NCBI GenBank assembly: GCA_002305685.1
Contig: DBQB01000016.1
Location: forward strand, 108,786 to 159,003
Length of the DNA stretch: 50,218 bases
Direction of reading: 5' to 3'
Source: Ruminococcaceae bacterium UBA1405
GTDB lineage: Bacteria > Bacillota > Clostridia > Oscillospirales > Ruminococcaceae
The notes beneath the pieces were generated by a model that did no database searches, had not been told where the DNA came from, and saw only the letters and a program-made list of their open reading frames with translations. A program made the translations under genes and the position numbers. Below, piece by piece: positions 24,406 through 32,728 of the stretch (position 1 is the stretch's first letter; each line of letters begins with the position of its first letter).

Positions 24406-25632
24406 TCAGGCGAGCCGAATCAGATGATCGGTGGTAAGCTGTCCGTCGTCACTGGTCAAGATGGTATTCATATCCGCAATAATGGAACCGATGGCGGCAG
24501 TAGACTGGGTAAAATCAGGGGAAGTGACAAACACATTGCCCTGCTGTACCGCCTTAAAGTCCCCAAAGAGCGGATTGTAGTCAATCATCTCCTGCAGGGA
24601 ATAAAACTTGTTTCCCATATTGACATAGAAAAGATAATCTGCATCCTGAAAGCTGGCGTACCATTCCTCAAAGGTCAGGTTGTTGTTGCCGCTCTTTTCC
24701 GCATTGAGCTGCGCGAGGATATATTCCCCTCCGGCCAACTGGATCATCTGTGCCATATAGTCGCCGCCGTTGCGGGCGTAACATTTGCCGCTGGAGGTGA
24801 TATATCCCATGGCGACAGTCTTTCCGGTACTCTCGGCGGCGGAAAGCTCCTCCACCAGCGATTTCTGCTGATCAAAGTATTCCTGCGCCTCCTGCTCCAT
24901 TCCAAAGAGCACGCCAAAAAGCTTTACCCATTCCACACGTCCCAGCGGGCTGCTCTCCTGAGAGGAGTTTTCTACCAGAGAAGGGATTCCCAGCTCCTGG
25001 AACTTTTCCAACACCTCCGGGTTACCATCGATCATGGTGTTGTCGATATGCAGCTGAATCTCATTTTGGGCCATCATCTCATAGTCCGGCTCAGAATAGC
25101 TGCCCGAATAGAGAATCTCCCCCTGCTGCATCTTCTCAATCACGTTTTCCAGATACCATCCGTCCTCCTCGGTGGCAACCAGTTTCACCCGATCCAGTCC
25201 GCCGATGGCATCGATGAGGGAAACCATGCTGGTGCTGTCAATATACACCCGCTGGATCGGCTGCTGCAGCACCTGTACATCCTCTTCCAGACCTTCAGGA
25301 ATCTCCATCCCCTGAGGAACGATCAGAAAGCGCCTGGACGGATTGCCGACGGTAATCATCCGATAGCCGTCTTGATACAGCTCCACAGAAAAGTTCTTTG
25401 CATAGGAAAGCTCCAACATTCCTTCCGATTGCAAAACCGCTTGCTCCTGCTGCTCAGACGCCTGACTGCTGGAGGAACTTTCAGAGGCAGCAGACGTTTC
25501 GCTGCTCATCTGACTGGAGGAACCGGAACTTTCGGAGGTGCTGCTGCTTTGCGTGTTGGCAGCGCTGCAACCGCTGAGCAGCACCACTGCGGCCAATACA
25601 CCGGCCAGAGATTTTTGCCATGTTCTTTTCAT
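24406..25632 (-). CDS. btuF: Cobalamin-binding lipoprotein (BtuF-like)
   Basis: A 408-aa lipoprotein: signal with lipobox LSGC (Cys22), a Ser/Glu-rich linker (about 25-70) and a periplasmic-binding-type fold of the FecB/BtuF group with two lobes. Typical stretches are YQDGYRMITVGNPSRRFLI, the segment around IDAIGGLDRVKLVAT, and EWVKLFGVLFG near the inter-lobe helix. It captures cobalamin outside and passes it to the BtuC-like permease. The ATG at 25632 follows AAAGGAG; a much longer open frame upstream runs through the riboswitch and is not coding. First gene of the riboswitch-controlled operon. Confidence 0.92.
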   Translation of the reverse strand: MKRTWQKSLAGVLAAVVLLSGCSAANTQSSSTSESSGSSSQMSSETSAASESSSSSQASEQQEQAVLQSEGMLELSYAKNFSVELYQDGYRMITVGNPSRRFLIVPQGMEIPEGLEEDVQVLQQPIQRVYIDSTSMVSLIDAIGGLDRVKLVATEEDGWYLENVIEKMQQGEILYSGSYSEPDYEMMAQNEIQLHIDNTMIDGNPEVLEKFQELGIPSLVENSSQESSPLGRVEWVKLFGVLFGMEQEAQEYFDQQKSLVEELSAAESTGKTVAMGYITSSGKCYARNGGDYMAQMIQLAGGEYILAQLNAEKSGNNNLTFEEWYASFQDADYLFYVNMGNKFYSLQEMIDYNPLFGDFKAVQQGNVFVTSPDFTQSTAAIGSIIADMNTILTSDDGQLTTDHLIRLA

Positions 25633-25702
25633 GATGTCTTTCTCCTTTGTCACGAAGATGATTTGTCTTTGCCTTTGGGAATATCCCAGGCAGATGGAAA
25701 AA

Positions 25703-25752
25703 CAAAAGCCGCAGCAGTACAGAGAGGATCTTCCCTCCATACCGCTGCGGCC
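25703..25752 (-). terminator. Riboswitch expression-platform terminator
   Basis: On the minus strand GCCGCAGCGGTATGGAGGG (25733-25751) pairs with CCTCTCTGTACTGCTGCGGC (25708-25727) with a few mismatches, followed by TTTTGTTTTT. It lies between the cobalamin aptamer and btuF and is expected to stop transcription when the aptamer holds cobalamin. Confidence 0.85.
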
Positions 25753-25812
25753 GTTTTTCCCGCAACAAAGCAAACCCCAATCCCATATCTCGCAGGAAAG
25801 GTGTTTCATAAT

Positions 25813-26009
25813 GCGCCTGTAAGCAGGTCTTCTGACTTGCGTCCGGTTCTTGCCAGCCTTCCCGGTTACCCAGTGACCGATTTTCATCGAAAGGCAGAAC
25901 TTTGGCGTGAAAACACGCCGGACGCATACAGCGGCGGTACCGTTAGGGATTTTCACCCTATTCACTATTCTCCTCCGAAGCTGTACGCTTTTGGAGGCAC
26001 TTACAGCGC
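25813..26009 (-). promoter_or_regulatory. Cobalamin riboswitch
   Basis: The minus strand contains the B12-box AAGTCAGAAGACCTGC near the 3' end, the CACTGGG..ACCGGGAAGG core (a variant of GCCACTG...CGGGAAGG) and GGGTGAAAATCCCTAACGG in the 5' part. Outer ends pair: GCGCTGTAAG (26000-26009) with CTTACAGGCGC (25813-25823). It is about 197 nt long and is followed by a terminator hairpin. It controls the btuFCD-like operon, so imported B12 turns off its own uptake. Confidence 0.95.
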
Positions 26010-26031
26010 TATGATGCATTTGTCTCGATGT

Positions 26032-26060
26032 ATTATAATTTTTCGGCGCTCTTTTGTCAA
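26032..26060 (-). promoter_or_regulatory. Promoter of the B12-transport operon
   Basis: TTGACA (26055-26060) and TATAAT (26032-26037) on the minus strand are 17 bp apart, a full consensus. Transcription should start near 26025, just before the riboswitch. Confidence 0.85.
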
Positions 26061-26087
26061 CCTTTTCCGGTTTCCTTTGGGTCGTTA

Positions 26088-26116
26088 TTGTGCGTTTCCC
26101 CACGATCCGTTATAAT
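26088..26116 (+). promoter_or_regulatory. Promoter of the GNAT gene
   Basis: TTGTGC (26088-26093) and TATAAT (26111-26116) are 17 bp apart on the plus strand, divergent from the B12-operon promoter. Confidence 0.65.
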
Positions 26117-26164
26117 AGTGACAACTCTATCGGCTATGTTGATTCATTCTAGGAGGGAATACGG

Positions 26165-26959
26165 ATGACCAACCAACAATTATGGAACATCGCCTTAAAA
26201 CAGTCCGCTATCGACTTGGGTTGTACGATACAGGATCTCACCAGCGATCAAAACATTGTCGTCCTTTCTCGACCACATCCCCAAGCCAGAAAGTATCTCC
26301 AGCTGCCCTTCTCCTGCAATCTGGTTTCCTACGGCAGTAATATTGTAGCATCCGTTTCGCCGCAATTTTGCGATATTGTAACGAAATACATCAGCCGTTA
26401 TCCCGTCGAGCACTGTTTTGAAACCCCAAATCTTCATATCCTTTCCCAAGCTTTAGCGCCTTTTGGACAGCAAATCTGCTTTATGGCCGAGTATTTTTTG
26501 CCGGATATGGAGAAGTTACAGCCCCTCTGCTGTAACTATGAACTACGGCTGCTAAATCCTAAGGACTTTGCTGAACTGTACCTTCCCCAGTGGAGCAACG
26601 CCTTATGTGAAAAACGCCGTCATTTGGATCGCTTAGCCGTTGGGGCATATCATCAAAATCAGCTCATCGGTTTGGCGGGCTGCTCGGCGGATTGTGACGA
26701 TATGTGGCAGATTGGTATTGATGTCCTGCCAGCTTTTCGCCGTCAAGGCGTCGCCTCTGCCCTTACCAGCCGCCTGGCTCTGGAAATTCTTCAAAGGGAG
26801 AAGGTCCCGTTTTACTGTGCTGCCTGGTCCAATCTCCCTTCGATACGAAATGCGTTGAGATCTTTTTTCCGTCCCGCCTGGATAGAGATGACCGCAAAAC
26901 CTACGGCTTTTGTTCATCAGATGAATGGTCTTTCTGAGAACCCAACTGAACATCTCTGA
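26165..26959 (+). CDS. GNAT-family acetyltransferase
   Basis: A 264-aa protein whose C-terminal half carries the acetyl-CoA-binding motif A of GNAT enzymes (IGIDVLPAFRRQGVASALTS, R-x-x-G-x-A pattern) followed by an aromatic-rich motif B region (VPFYCAAWSNLPSIRNAL). The N-terminal half (about 1-120) is less conserved and may bind the acceptor. The acceptor (amine of a small molecule, protein or antibiotic) is unknown. AGGAGGG precedes the ATG. It is a single gene, divergent from the btu operon and convergent with the esterase at 26986; the gap to it is only 26 bp, with no clear hairpin. Confidence 0.82.
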   Translation: MTNQQLWNIALKQSAIDLGCTIQDLTSDQNIVVLSRPHPQARKYLQLPFSCNLVSYGSNIVASVSPQFCDIVTKYISRYPVEHCFETPNLHILSQALAPFGQQICFMAEYFLPDMEKLQPLCCNYELRLLNPKDFAELYLPQWSNALCEKRRHLDRLAVGAYHQNQLIGLAGCSADCDDMWQIGIDVLPAFRRQGVASALTSRLALEILQREKVPFYCAAWSNLPSIRNALRSFFRPAWIEMTAKPTAFVHQMNGLSENPTEHL

Positions 26960-26985
26960 TCTATCCCTTGTTTCTGCTCGCCGCT

Positions 26986-28362
26986 TTACCGATCTGCCCA
27001 AACGCTTCCGGCCAAAACAGGAATGATGCTCCGTGTTTCGTAACTCGGCCTTCCCTGAGGGTTGACTCCTTCAGCTACTGTAACCACAATTTTCCCGTGC
27101 AGGACTTCCTTGGTCTTCAACAGAATTTGATCCTCTCGCTCCACCAAAAACTCCGATACGGTAATCCTCTTTTGCTCTGAAAAGACCGCCAATGGCAGAT
27201 GTTCCGGCGATCGGCTCAGCCATTTCAGCGAAACAGAACCCCCAAAAATGTTGGAAAAGAAAAGCCGAATCTGATGATCATCCAGCACCTCCATGTAAGA
27301 TAGGTAAGGGATTGCACAGTTTCCGCGTCTGTAAATTCGGCTCAAAGCAACCTGCGCCAACCGTTCACCGAGACGGATCACCGAGGCAGAACTGTTATGG
27401 ATATTGTCGGATAGTCCCAAATCATAGGTCGGCACAACAAAAACACCGGTTATTTTTTTGGCTGCATCAAGTTGTGCCTGCCGAATACGATTCCAATAAA
27501 GATCATCCTGTCCGTCCAGCTGACGATTGAGTTGGCAGGTCAGAAATACCACCTCGCTCTTCAAGTTGCGGCGAAGGGCCGATACCATCTCCTCAAATCG
27601 GGTTAAATAGCTTTCGCTCCATTGCTCTGTGGCGTCGCTGCTTCCCTGGTCCCACAGAACCCCCGTGATACTTCCACCACCATTCTGGATCAACTTTATC
27701 ATCCCTTCAAACAACAGCCCATCTTTTGGGGCCCACTGCTGAAGCGGTGAGGCGCCTTTTGCGGTTTGGATCAGCCCAATGGGATACCCGAGCGCACGAT
27801 AAAGCTGTTTGGCAAAGGAGAGATAGGGGCTGTATCCTGTAACAGAACGATCCTCCGCCTCAGGCCAGAGGATATCTGTGGAATCCCCCAATGGATGGGT
27901 AGCCAAATCCCACCGTCCACTTTGCCGCATCAAATGTACGCCCAGCTGTGGAGGATCATACGCAGGTTCCCGTCCAAAACCTTTTGCATTGCTTTGCCCC
28001 GCAATGACAAAAAGGTCGCCAACACCCAGATGGTGCCGAATGTCTCCTCGTACAGCCCATTCAAAGCTCCAGCCATTTCCTTCTCGGGGCATACAGGTTT
28101 CCAAACGATAGAGTCCTCCCAACGGGACATCGGTGAGGGTCAAAGAAAAAGTATGATCTGTCATCTGAGCCGGGGTCCAGTCAATCACCGTAAATCCGTC
28201 ATCTTCCCGGACAATTCTGGCATAAACCCTTACCTTTTCCTGGTCAGGCAACGAGGAGGGGAGCGAAAAACAACCGGAAATATGAATTTGAGCCTTTCCG
28301 TCCCGGTGCTGAAAAATCTGCCAATCCTGCGGGCCCTGTTGGATCACAACTCCGTAATTCAT
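26986..28362 (-). CDS. Sialate O-acetylesterase-like (SASA) enzyme
   Basis: A 458-aa protein with the SASA (SGNH-type) fold: GDLFVIAGQSNAKGFGRE carries the block I Ser, QTAKGASPLQQW and GVLWDQGSSDA are the block III/inner motifs, and DNIHNSSASVIRLGERLA probably holds the catalytic His. An N-terminal beta-rich region (about 1-105) and a C-terminal sandwich domain flank it. SASA enzymes remove O-acetyl groups from sialic acids or other sugars; some act on xylan. No signal peptide, so it acts in the cytoplasm on imported sugars. The ATG at 28362 follows GGAGGAG; a frame open to 28485 is less likely. Last gene of the 26986-36452 minus-strand cluster. Confidence 0.82.
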   Translation of the reverse strand: MNYGVVIQQGPQDWQIFQHRDGKAQIHISGCFSLPSSLPDQEKVRVYARIVREDDGFTVIDWTPAQMTDHTFSLTLTDVPLGGLYRLETCMPREGNGWSFEWAVRGDIRHHLGVGDLFVIAGQSNAKGFGREPAYDPPQLGVHLMRQSGRWDLATHPLGDSTDILWPEAEDRSVTGYSPYLSFAKQLYRALGYPIGLIQTAKGASPLQQWAPKDGLLFEGMIKLIQNGGGSITGVLWDQGSSDATEQWSESYLTRFEEMVSALRRNLKSEVVFLTCQLNRQLDGQDDLYWNRIRQAQLDAAKKITGVFVVPTYDLGLSDNIHNSSASVIRLGERLAQVALSRIYRRGNCAIPYLSYMEVLDDHQIRLFFSNIFGGSVSLKWLSRSPEHLPLAVFSEQKRITVSEFLVEREDQILLKTKEVLHGKIVVTVAEGVNPQGRPSYETRSIIPVLAGSVWADR

Positions 28363-28429
28363 TCTTTCTTCTCCTCCGCAAAACACCAAAAAGCAAGATC
28401 TTTTCCATTCTTTTTTCAGGTTCCCCGAT

Positions 28430-29458
28430 TTAAAGATATCGCCGCAAAAAAGCCTGTACATCGACTGCTTTTCCGGTTTTGGCACTCTCTATCGCTGCAA
28501 ACACCATGGCACAGCACTGGAGGTTATCTTCCAGTTGGGTAGCGGGCGGATTTCCCCCGTCCAGCCAGCTGAGAAATTCCCGAACAATTCGGGAGTGATC
28601 CCAGTAAGGCGCCGCACAAAGCGGAACCTCCGCTTTGACCGGGAAGGGATATCCCCGATGATTTTCCACCGTCACCTTCCGGTTGTCTGCGACGATGGTA
28701 CCGTCGGCGCACTCAGCGCGAAAATATTCGTCGCTCCATTTGTTTAAGGTGGTGGCGTTGCCAAAGGATTCCTCAAAGCTGCATCGCACTCCGTTTTCCA
28801 TCACCATCTGTACCATGCCGCCAACTCCACCCGTTCCATCGTCATCTACAAAATTCCAGCAGTCAGCATATACCGTTGCTGCATTGCATCCGCAAATTCC
28901 TCTGGCCGTGTCTAAATTATGAATGAGTCCACCGGAAATCATCTGGGTTGAATCACGATCTCCCAGCTGCTGATCTCCTCGCTTCATGGTCAAACGGCTC
29001 ACCAGATAGTTGAGCTTTCCGTATCTTCCGCCTTTCACCATCGCCTCTACCGTCTGCTTTTCCACCTCGAACCGATGGCTCATGGTAACCACCAGCTTCC
29101 GTCCGGCAGCTTTTACCTTGTGGTAGATTCGCATACATCCTTCCATAGTATCCGCCAACGGTTTTTCACAGACAATGTCCAAACCATGGGCGATGGCGGC
29201 GTCAATGATTTCCTCATGAAATTGCGGCGGGACCACCACTACCACAAAATCCGCCGGATGCCGCTCCATCGCCTCCACCGCGCTGGTATAACATACCTGT
29301 GGAGAAAGGCCCAGATATTCTACCGCATTTTCCAAAGCCTGTGCATTACAGTCCGCCGCCGCAACCGGGACAGCAACCTGAGCAATTTTGGGATAAATCC
29401 CTCTGCACCAATAACGTCCAAATCCTCCGGTTCCCACCTGTATATAACGTTTCATCAT
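28430..29458 (-). CDS. Gfo/Idh/MocA-family oxidoreductase
   Basis: A 342-aa NAD(P)-dependent sugar oxidoreductase: N-terminal Rossmann fold with VGTGGFGRYW, the catalytic Lys in CEKPLADTMEG, a C-terminal GFO_IDH_MocA_C domain with HRFEVEKQTVEAM and GGLIHNLDTARGICG (the conserved His of the substrate site). The substrate is not predictable. Neighbours (ThuA-like protein, GH95-like enzyme, SASA esterase, sugar ABC genes) suggest it modifies a monosaccharide from an imported glycan. GGGGAG lies 12 nt before the ATG at 29458; a second ATG follows directly and a GTG stands 9 nt upstream. Confidence 0.87.
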   Translation of the reverse strand: MMKRYIQVGTGGFGRYWCRGIYPKIAQVAVPVAAADCNAQALENAVEYLGLSPQVCYTSAVEAMERHPADFVVVVVPPQFHEEIIDAAIAHGLDIVCEKPLADTMEGCMRIYHKVKAAGRKLVVTMSHRFEVEKQTVEAMVKGGRYGKLNYLVSRLTMKRGDQQLGDRDSTQMISGGLIHNLDTARGICGCNAATVYADCWNFVDDDGTGGVGGMVQMVMENGVRCSFEESFGNATTLNKWSDEYFRAECADGTIVADNRKVTVENHRGYPFPVKAEVPLCAAPYWDHSRIVREFLSWLDGGNPPATQLEDNLQCCAMVFAAIESAKTGKAVDVQAFLRRYL

Positions 29459-29524
29459 AACAGTCACAGTCTCCCCATCTTTATTCTTGTATTTTCTCTA
29501 TCTCTATCAGAAAAACCATATATT

Positions 29525-30283
29525 TTATTTGCCCGGTTCACTCTGCCGGGTACGCTGCGGAACAATGGCCTCAATCCGTCCGCGGCTCTGTACCGCCGGA
29601 TGCTGAACAGGATTCGCCCATCGCACTGCGTTGGAGACAACCTGATGAAATTCCGGATAAAGCATCACATCATACCAGCAGTGACCGGGAGTGAAGCAGA
29701 AAATTTTTCCGGCCCCTCGCCGATAGGTATAACCGCTGCGCCCCACATTGCCCCCTGCATACCAACTGAGAAACACCAGTTCATCCGGGATTGGAATATC
29801 GCTGGGTTCACTGTACATTTCACTGGCTGGAAATTCAAAGTATTCCGGCAAACCATCTGCGATGGGATGGCTGCGATCTACCACAAACACCCGCTCCAGT
29901 TCCTCAATCTCCCGATAACATCCGCCGCCTCTCGGTCCAATCAGTCTTTTGCCAAGCTTGGAAAAAATACCGGAATGCAGCAGAATCAGCCCCATTCCAT
30001 CCTGTACCACCCGGCTTATGATCTTCTCGATCCGATCTTCCTCTACCAGATGATCCCGGACATGACTATACCAGATCAGCACATCGGTCTGCTCCAAGAT
30101 TTCGTCTGAAAGGCCCTGCTGCGGATCGTCCAGCGTATGTACCGAAACGGTAAATCCGCAGTCCTGCTCCAAAAAATGTCCGATGTAAGCATGAACACCT
30201 CCCGGATAGCGGTCGGTGATAATTTTCCACCGCTTGTCATCGTGAAACTCGTTCCAGACTGTAACGCGAATGGGTTTGTCCAT
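29525..30283 (-). CDS. ThuA-like domain protein
   Basis: A 252-aa protein of the ThuA (trehalose-utilisation) family, with a class I glutamine-amidotransferase-like fold. Recognisable parts are VTVWNEFHDD near the start, TDVLIWYSHVRDHLV, GLILLHSGIFSKLGKRLIG and the C-terminal FCFTPGHCWYDVMLYPEFHQVVSNAVRWA. Family members often sit with Gfo/Idh/MocA enzymes in sugar operons and have been linked to conversion of 3-keto sugars, but the exact reaction is not settled. GAAAGGAG precedes the ATG. It lies between the GH95-like and oxidoreductase genes with short gaps, so it is co-transcribed with them. Confidence 0.85.
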   Translation of the reverse strand: MDKPIRVTVWNEFHDDKRWKIITDRYPGGVHAYIGHFLEQDCGFTVSVHTLDDPQQGLSDEILEQTDVLIWYSHVRDHLVEEDRIEKIISRVVQDGMGLILLHSGIFSKLGKRLIGPRGGGCYREIEELERVFVVDRSHPIADGLPEYFEFPASEMYSEPSDIPIPDELVFLSWYAGGNVGRSGYTYRRGAGKIFCFTPGHCWYDVMLYPEFHQVVSNAVRWANPVQHPAVQSRGRIEAIVPQRTRQSEPGK

Positions 30284-30300
30284 AAATATTGCTCCTTTCT

Positions 30301-32505
30301 TTATTTTTTATCCGGTTCACCCTTGATGAAACGGATCGATTCTCCAGGGGTGGTTTCCAATGTCAAACGGGCACGATCAGTCATAAAACGTCTTCCGTCC
30401 GAACAGATAACCTCCGTCTTCTGCCAAGGCAACATAATGGTTAACGAACGGCCCTTTTCGCTCTCCACTACAATTTCTCCCACTTCATCTCCCACAATGG
30501 AGGCAGAGACCAAAAATGCTCCGTATGCCCGTAGGTTGGCAAAGCGAGCATCCTTTCCCTTAGGCCAAACCGGGAAAATCCGAAGGACATTCTCATGGCT
30601 TTGCAGCATCATCTCATTGATGCCATTGGGGACGCCGCAGGCATCCTCAATTCCGCCACCGCCATGCCAGATATATTTATTGGGCATGGCGCGCAGATGG
30701 CACTGTTCTATCAGCTTGTCATAAAGCAGCTGCGGATCCCGTCCTACCCGTGCACACATAGCGGTATATTCACAAAACGCGTTGCCGTTATCAAAAAGAT
30801 CCTTCTGAACCAAGGTGTTGCGCGCAATCTCCAAAAGCTCCGGATCAGAGTCCAGCCCAATGCAGTTAAAGGGGTAGATAAACTTCACCGAAGAGCCATT
30901 GGCTCCATCTCTCCAGGCATAGCTGTCCTCATTAAAGCGAAACACCTTTTGACCGCACCGCTCAAATACCGGAAAATCTGCGATATGATCTAAAATATGT
31001 TTCCATTTATCCCGTTTCTCCGCATCTCTCCCCAGCTCCTCGCTCATCTGTAAAATGCCTTTCATCACCATACGAACAAGCCCCAGGGCATGGGTATTGT
31101 TTTTTTCTCCCCGATCGTTCCAATATTCTTCATGCAGGGAATCTCCCACCACGCTGTAACGCTGACGGTCTTGCTCCCAAACCAAATCTGCTTCCCAGAA
31201 ATCTGCCACTTCCCGGACAAACGGATACGCTTTTGCACCCCATTCCTGATCCAAAGTGGTGAAATAATGCATAAAAATATTGCAGCAGCAATATGCGGCA
31301 TTGGTTTTTTGATGGTGAAAGATCGAGGAACAAACGGTTCCCCATGGCCCAATCTCTACCGGAAGACAGATTCCGGGGCGATGGAATTTTTCCCGGGCAT
31401 ACAATTTTCCGATGGGAATGATATCCAACAGCGGTTCGATATACGAGGTAGCCAGATGCTGCCGATTGGCGCTGTAAAGACAGAAAAACGGCGATTCATA
31501 ATTGTAGTTAAGCGTATAGGAACCGGTCCATTTGGGACGGTCCGTGGTAATCCAGGGGCCAAAAAGACCGGGAGGAACTTTTCCCGCACGGGTCGCACTG
31601 GCGAGAAGGTACAAAGAAGCATAATAAAAACTGTCCAGTGTCTCATCGCCTGTTTCCACCACAGAACGGCACCAATAATCCATCCACCAGTTGCGATGGT
31701 TTTGTCGAAGTGTTTCCCATTCGCTACGAGCAGCCACAGACAAACGATATGCCTGTTCTTTGGCGTCAGGAGCATCCAAATCACTGAGCATGGTCAAAAA
31801 GATATGCCCCTTCTCCCCGGGTTCCAGTGAAAAGAAGCCGCCCTTTCCCACCATTTTATTTCCCTGATACTGTGCCGGACGGTCACAGGTAATATTCCAG
31901 TAGACCCATCTTCCTCCCTTCAAAGAATACGGTTCCGCAGGATATTCCACCCAAACGGTATCTTCTCGCACACCGTCTTCATAACCGTATACTTCCGCCG
32001 TCTCATAAAGGCCGGGCATGGTGAAAAAATGCAGCTGTAAGCGACATTCTCCTGTGTTTTCCACCTCTACCACCAGTGTATTCTGCTCAGCGCAGATAAA
32101 AGAGGTATATTGGGCCGCAGCCTCCGCACTGCGATACCTGCCGCGCACCTCCCCCAGATATGGATCCTGTTCACAGTAATAATCGCACCCTTTTAATTGG
32201 GGAATCTCCACAGCCAGCCATCCCGCCGCCACAATCCGGGTACCGCTGCGCCGGCCTTCTTGATTCAGCAGCCGCTGGGCGCGCTGCTGTGGGGTTTGCG
32301 CAAGATGAGCCTGCGTCCAGAAATCATTTTTGCCCAAATAAAATATCTGTTTTGCGCCATCTCCGCCAATAACCGCTCCCAGATCTCCGTTTCCCAAAAG
32401 CGGAGCGTCGGTGGCCAGATCTGATGGAATCCAGTGGGGAGGGCTGGTCAATACAGCCGTCCCCTTCTCCACCAAGGGGCGAACCTCACACGCTGATAAT
32501 TTCAT
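30301..32505 (-). CDS. GH95-like glycoside hydrolase
   Basis: A 734-aa protein with the GH95 layout: N-terminal beta domain with PLLGNGDLGAVIGG, a helical linker, an (alpha/alpha)6 catalytic domain containing GPWITTDRPKWTGSYTLNYN (the metal/sugar-binding Asn-rich strip), and a C-terminal beta domain with GINEMMLQSHENVLRIFPVWP. GH95 enzymes are mainly alpha-1,2-L-fucosidases or L-galactosidases on plant or host glycans. There is no signal peptide, so it acts on imported oligosaccharides. The ATG at 32505 is 11 nt after GGAG; a GTG at 32517 overlaps that site. It lies 224 bp downstream of the binding-protein gene, on the same strand. The specificity is an inference. Confidence 0.83.
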   Translation of the reverse strand: MKLSACEVRPLVEKGTAVLTSPPHWIPSDLATDAPLLGNGDLGAVIGGDGAKQIFYLGKNDFWTQAHLAQTPQQRAQRLLNQEGRRSGTRIVAAGWLAVEIPQLKGCDYYCEQDPYLGEVRGRYRSAEAAAQYTSFICAEQNTLVVEVENTGECRLQLHFFTMPGLYETAEVYGYEDGVREDTVWVEYPAEPYSLKGGRWVYWNITCDRPAQYQGNKMVGKGGFFSLEPGEKGHIFLTMLSDLDAPDAKEQAYRLSVAARSEWETLRQNHRNWWMDYWCRSVVETGDETLDSFYYASLYLLASATRAGKVPPGLFGPWITTDRPKWTGSYTLNYNYESPFFCLYSANRQHLATSYIEPLLDIIPIGKLYAREKFHRPGICLPVEIGPWGTVCSSIFHHQKTNAAYCCCNIFMHYFTTLDQEWGAKAYPFVREVADFWEADLVWEQDRQRYSVVGDSLHEEYWNDRGEKNNTHALGLVRMVMKGILQMSEELGRDAEKRDKWKHILDHIADFPVFERCGQKVFRFNEDSYAWRDGANGSSVKFIYPFNCIGLDSDPELLEIARNTLVQKDLFDNGNAFCEYTAMCARVGRDPQLLYDKLIEQCHLRAMPNKYIWHGGGGIEDACGVPNGINEMMLQSHENVLRIFPVWPKGKDARFANLRAYGAFLVSASIVGDEVGEIVVESEKGRSLTIMLPWQKTEVICSDGRRFMTDRARLTLETTPGESIRFIKGEPDKK

Positions 32506-32680
32506 AATCGTTATCACTCCTCTGTCACGATGGCATCACAAATATCTCGATGCTTACAGGATATCGTATCGATATGGCAGGGACAAGCTACAATCCCTAG
32601 GTTATGGCACTCCAACCTGTTTTTTATCCAGTGACATCTGTTTAGATGGGTACCGTTGCTATGTTTTTTGTAAGCAAAGG

Positions 32681-32709
32681 ACCGTCGCCCTGTTTGAGAA
32701 CGACGGTTC
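32681..32709. other. Hairpin after the binding-protein gene
   Basis: ACCGTCG and CGACGGT form a 7-bp stem (about 32681-32709), just after the end of the solute-binding-protein gene on the minus strand. Without a clear U-tract it is more likely a partial terminator or mRNA-end structure, which could lower expression of the downstream enzymes relative to the transporter. Confidence 0.35.
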
Positions 32710-32728
32710 TAAAAAAGATGCAACAATA

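Noticed and set aside
25633..26103. Extension of the B12-binding protein to 565 aa
   Set aside because: The extra codons run through the terminator, the cobalamin aptamer and the promoter; the lipoprotein signal begins at 25632.
24154..26115. 653-codon plus-strand frame opposite btuF
   Set aside because: Antisense shadow covering the riboswitch; no ribosome-binding site or domain.
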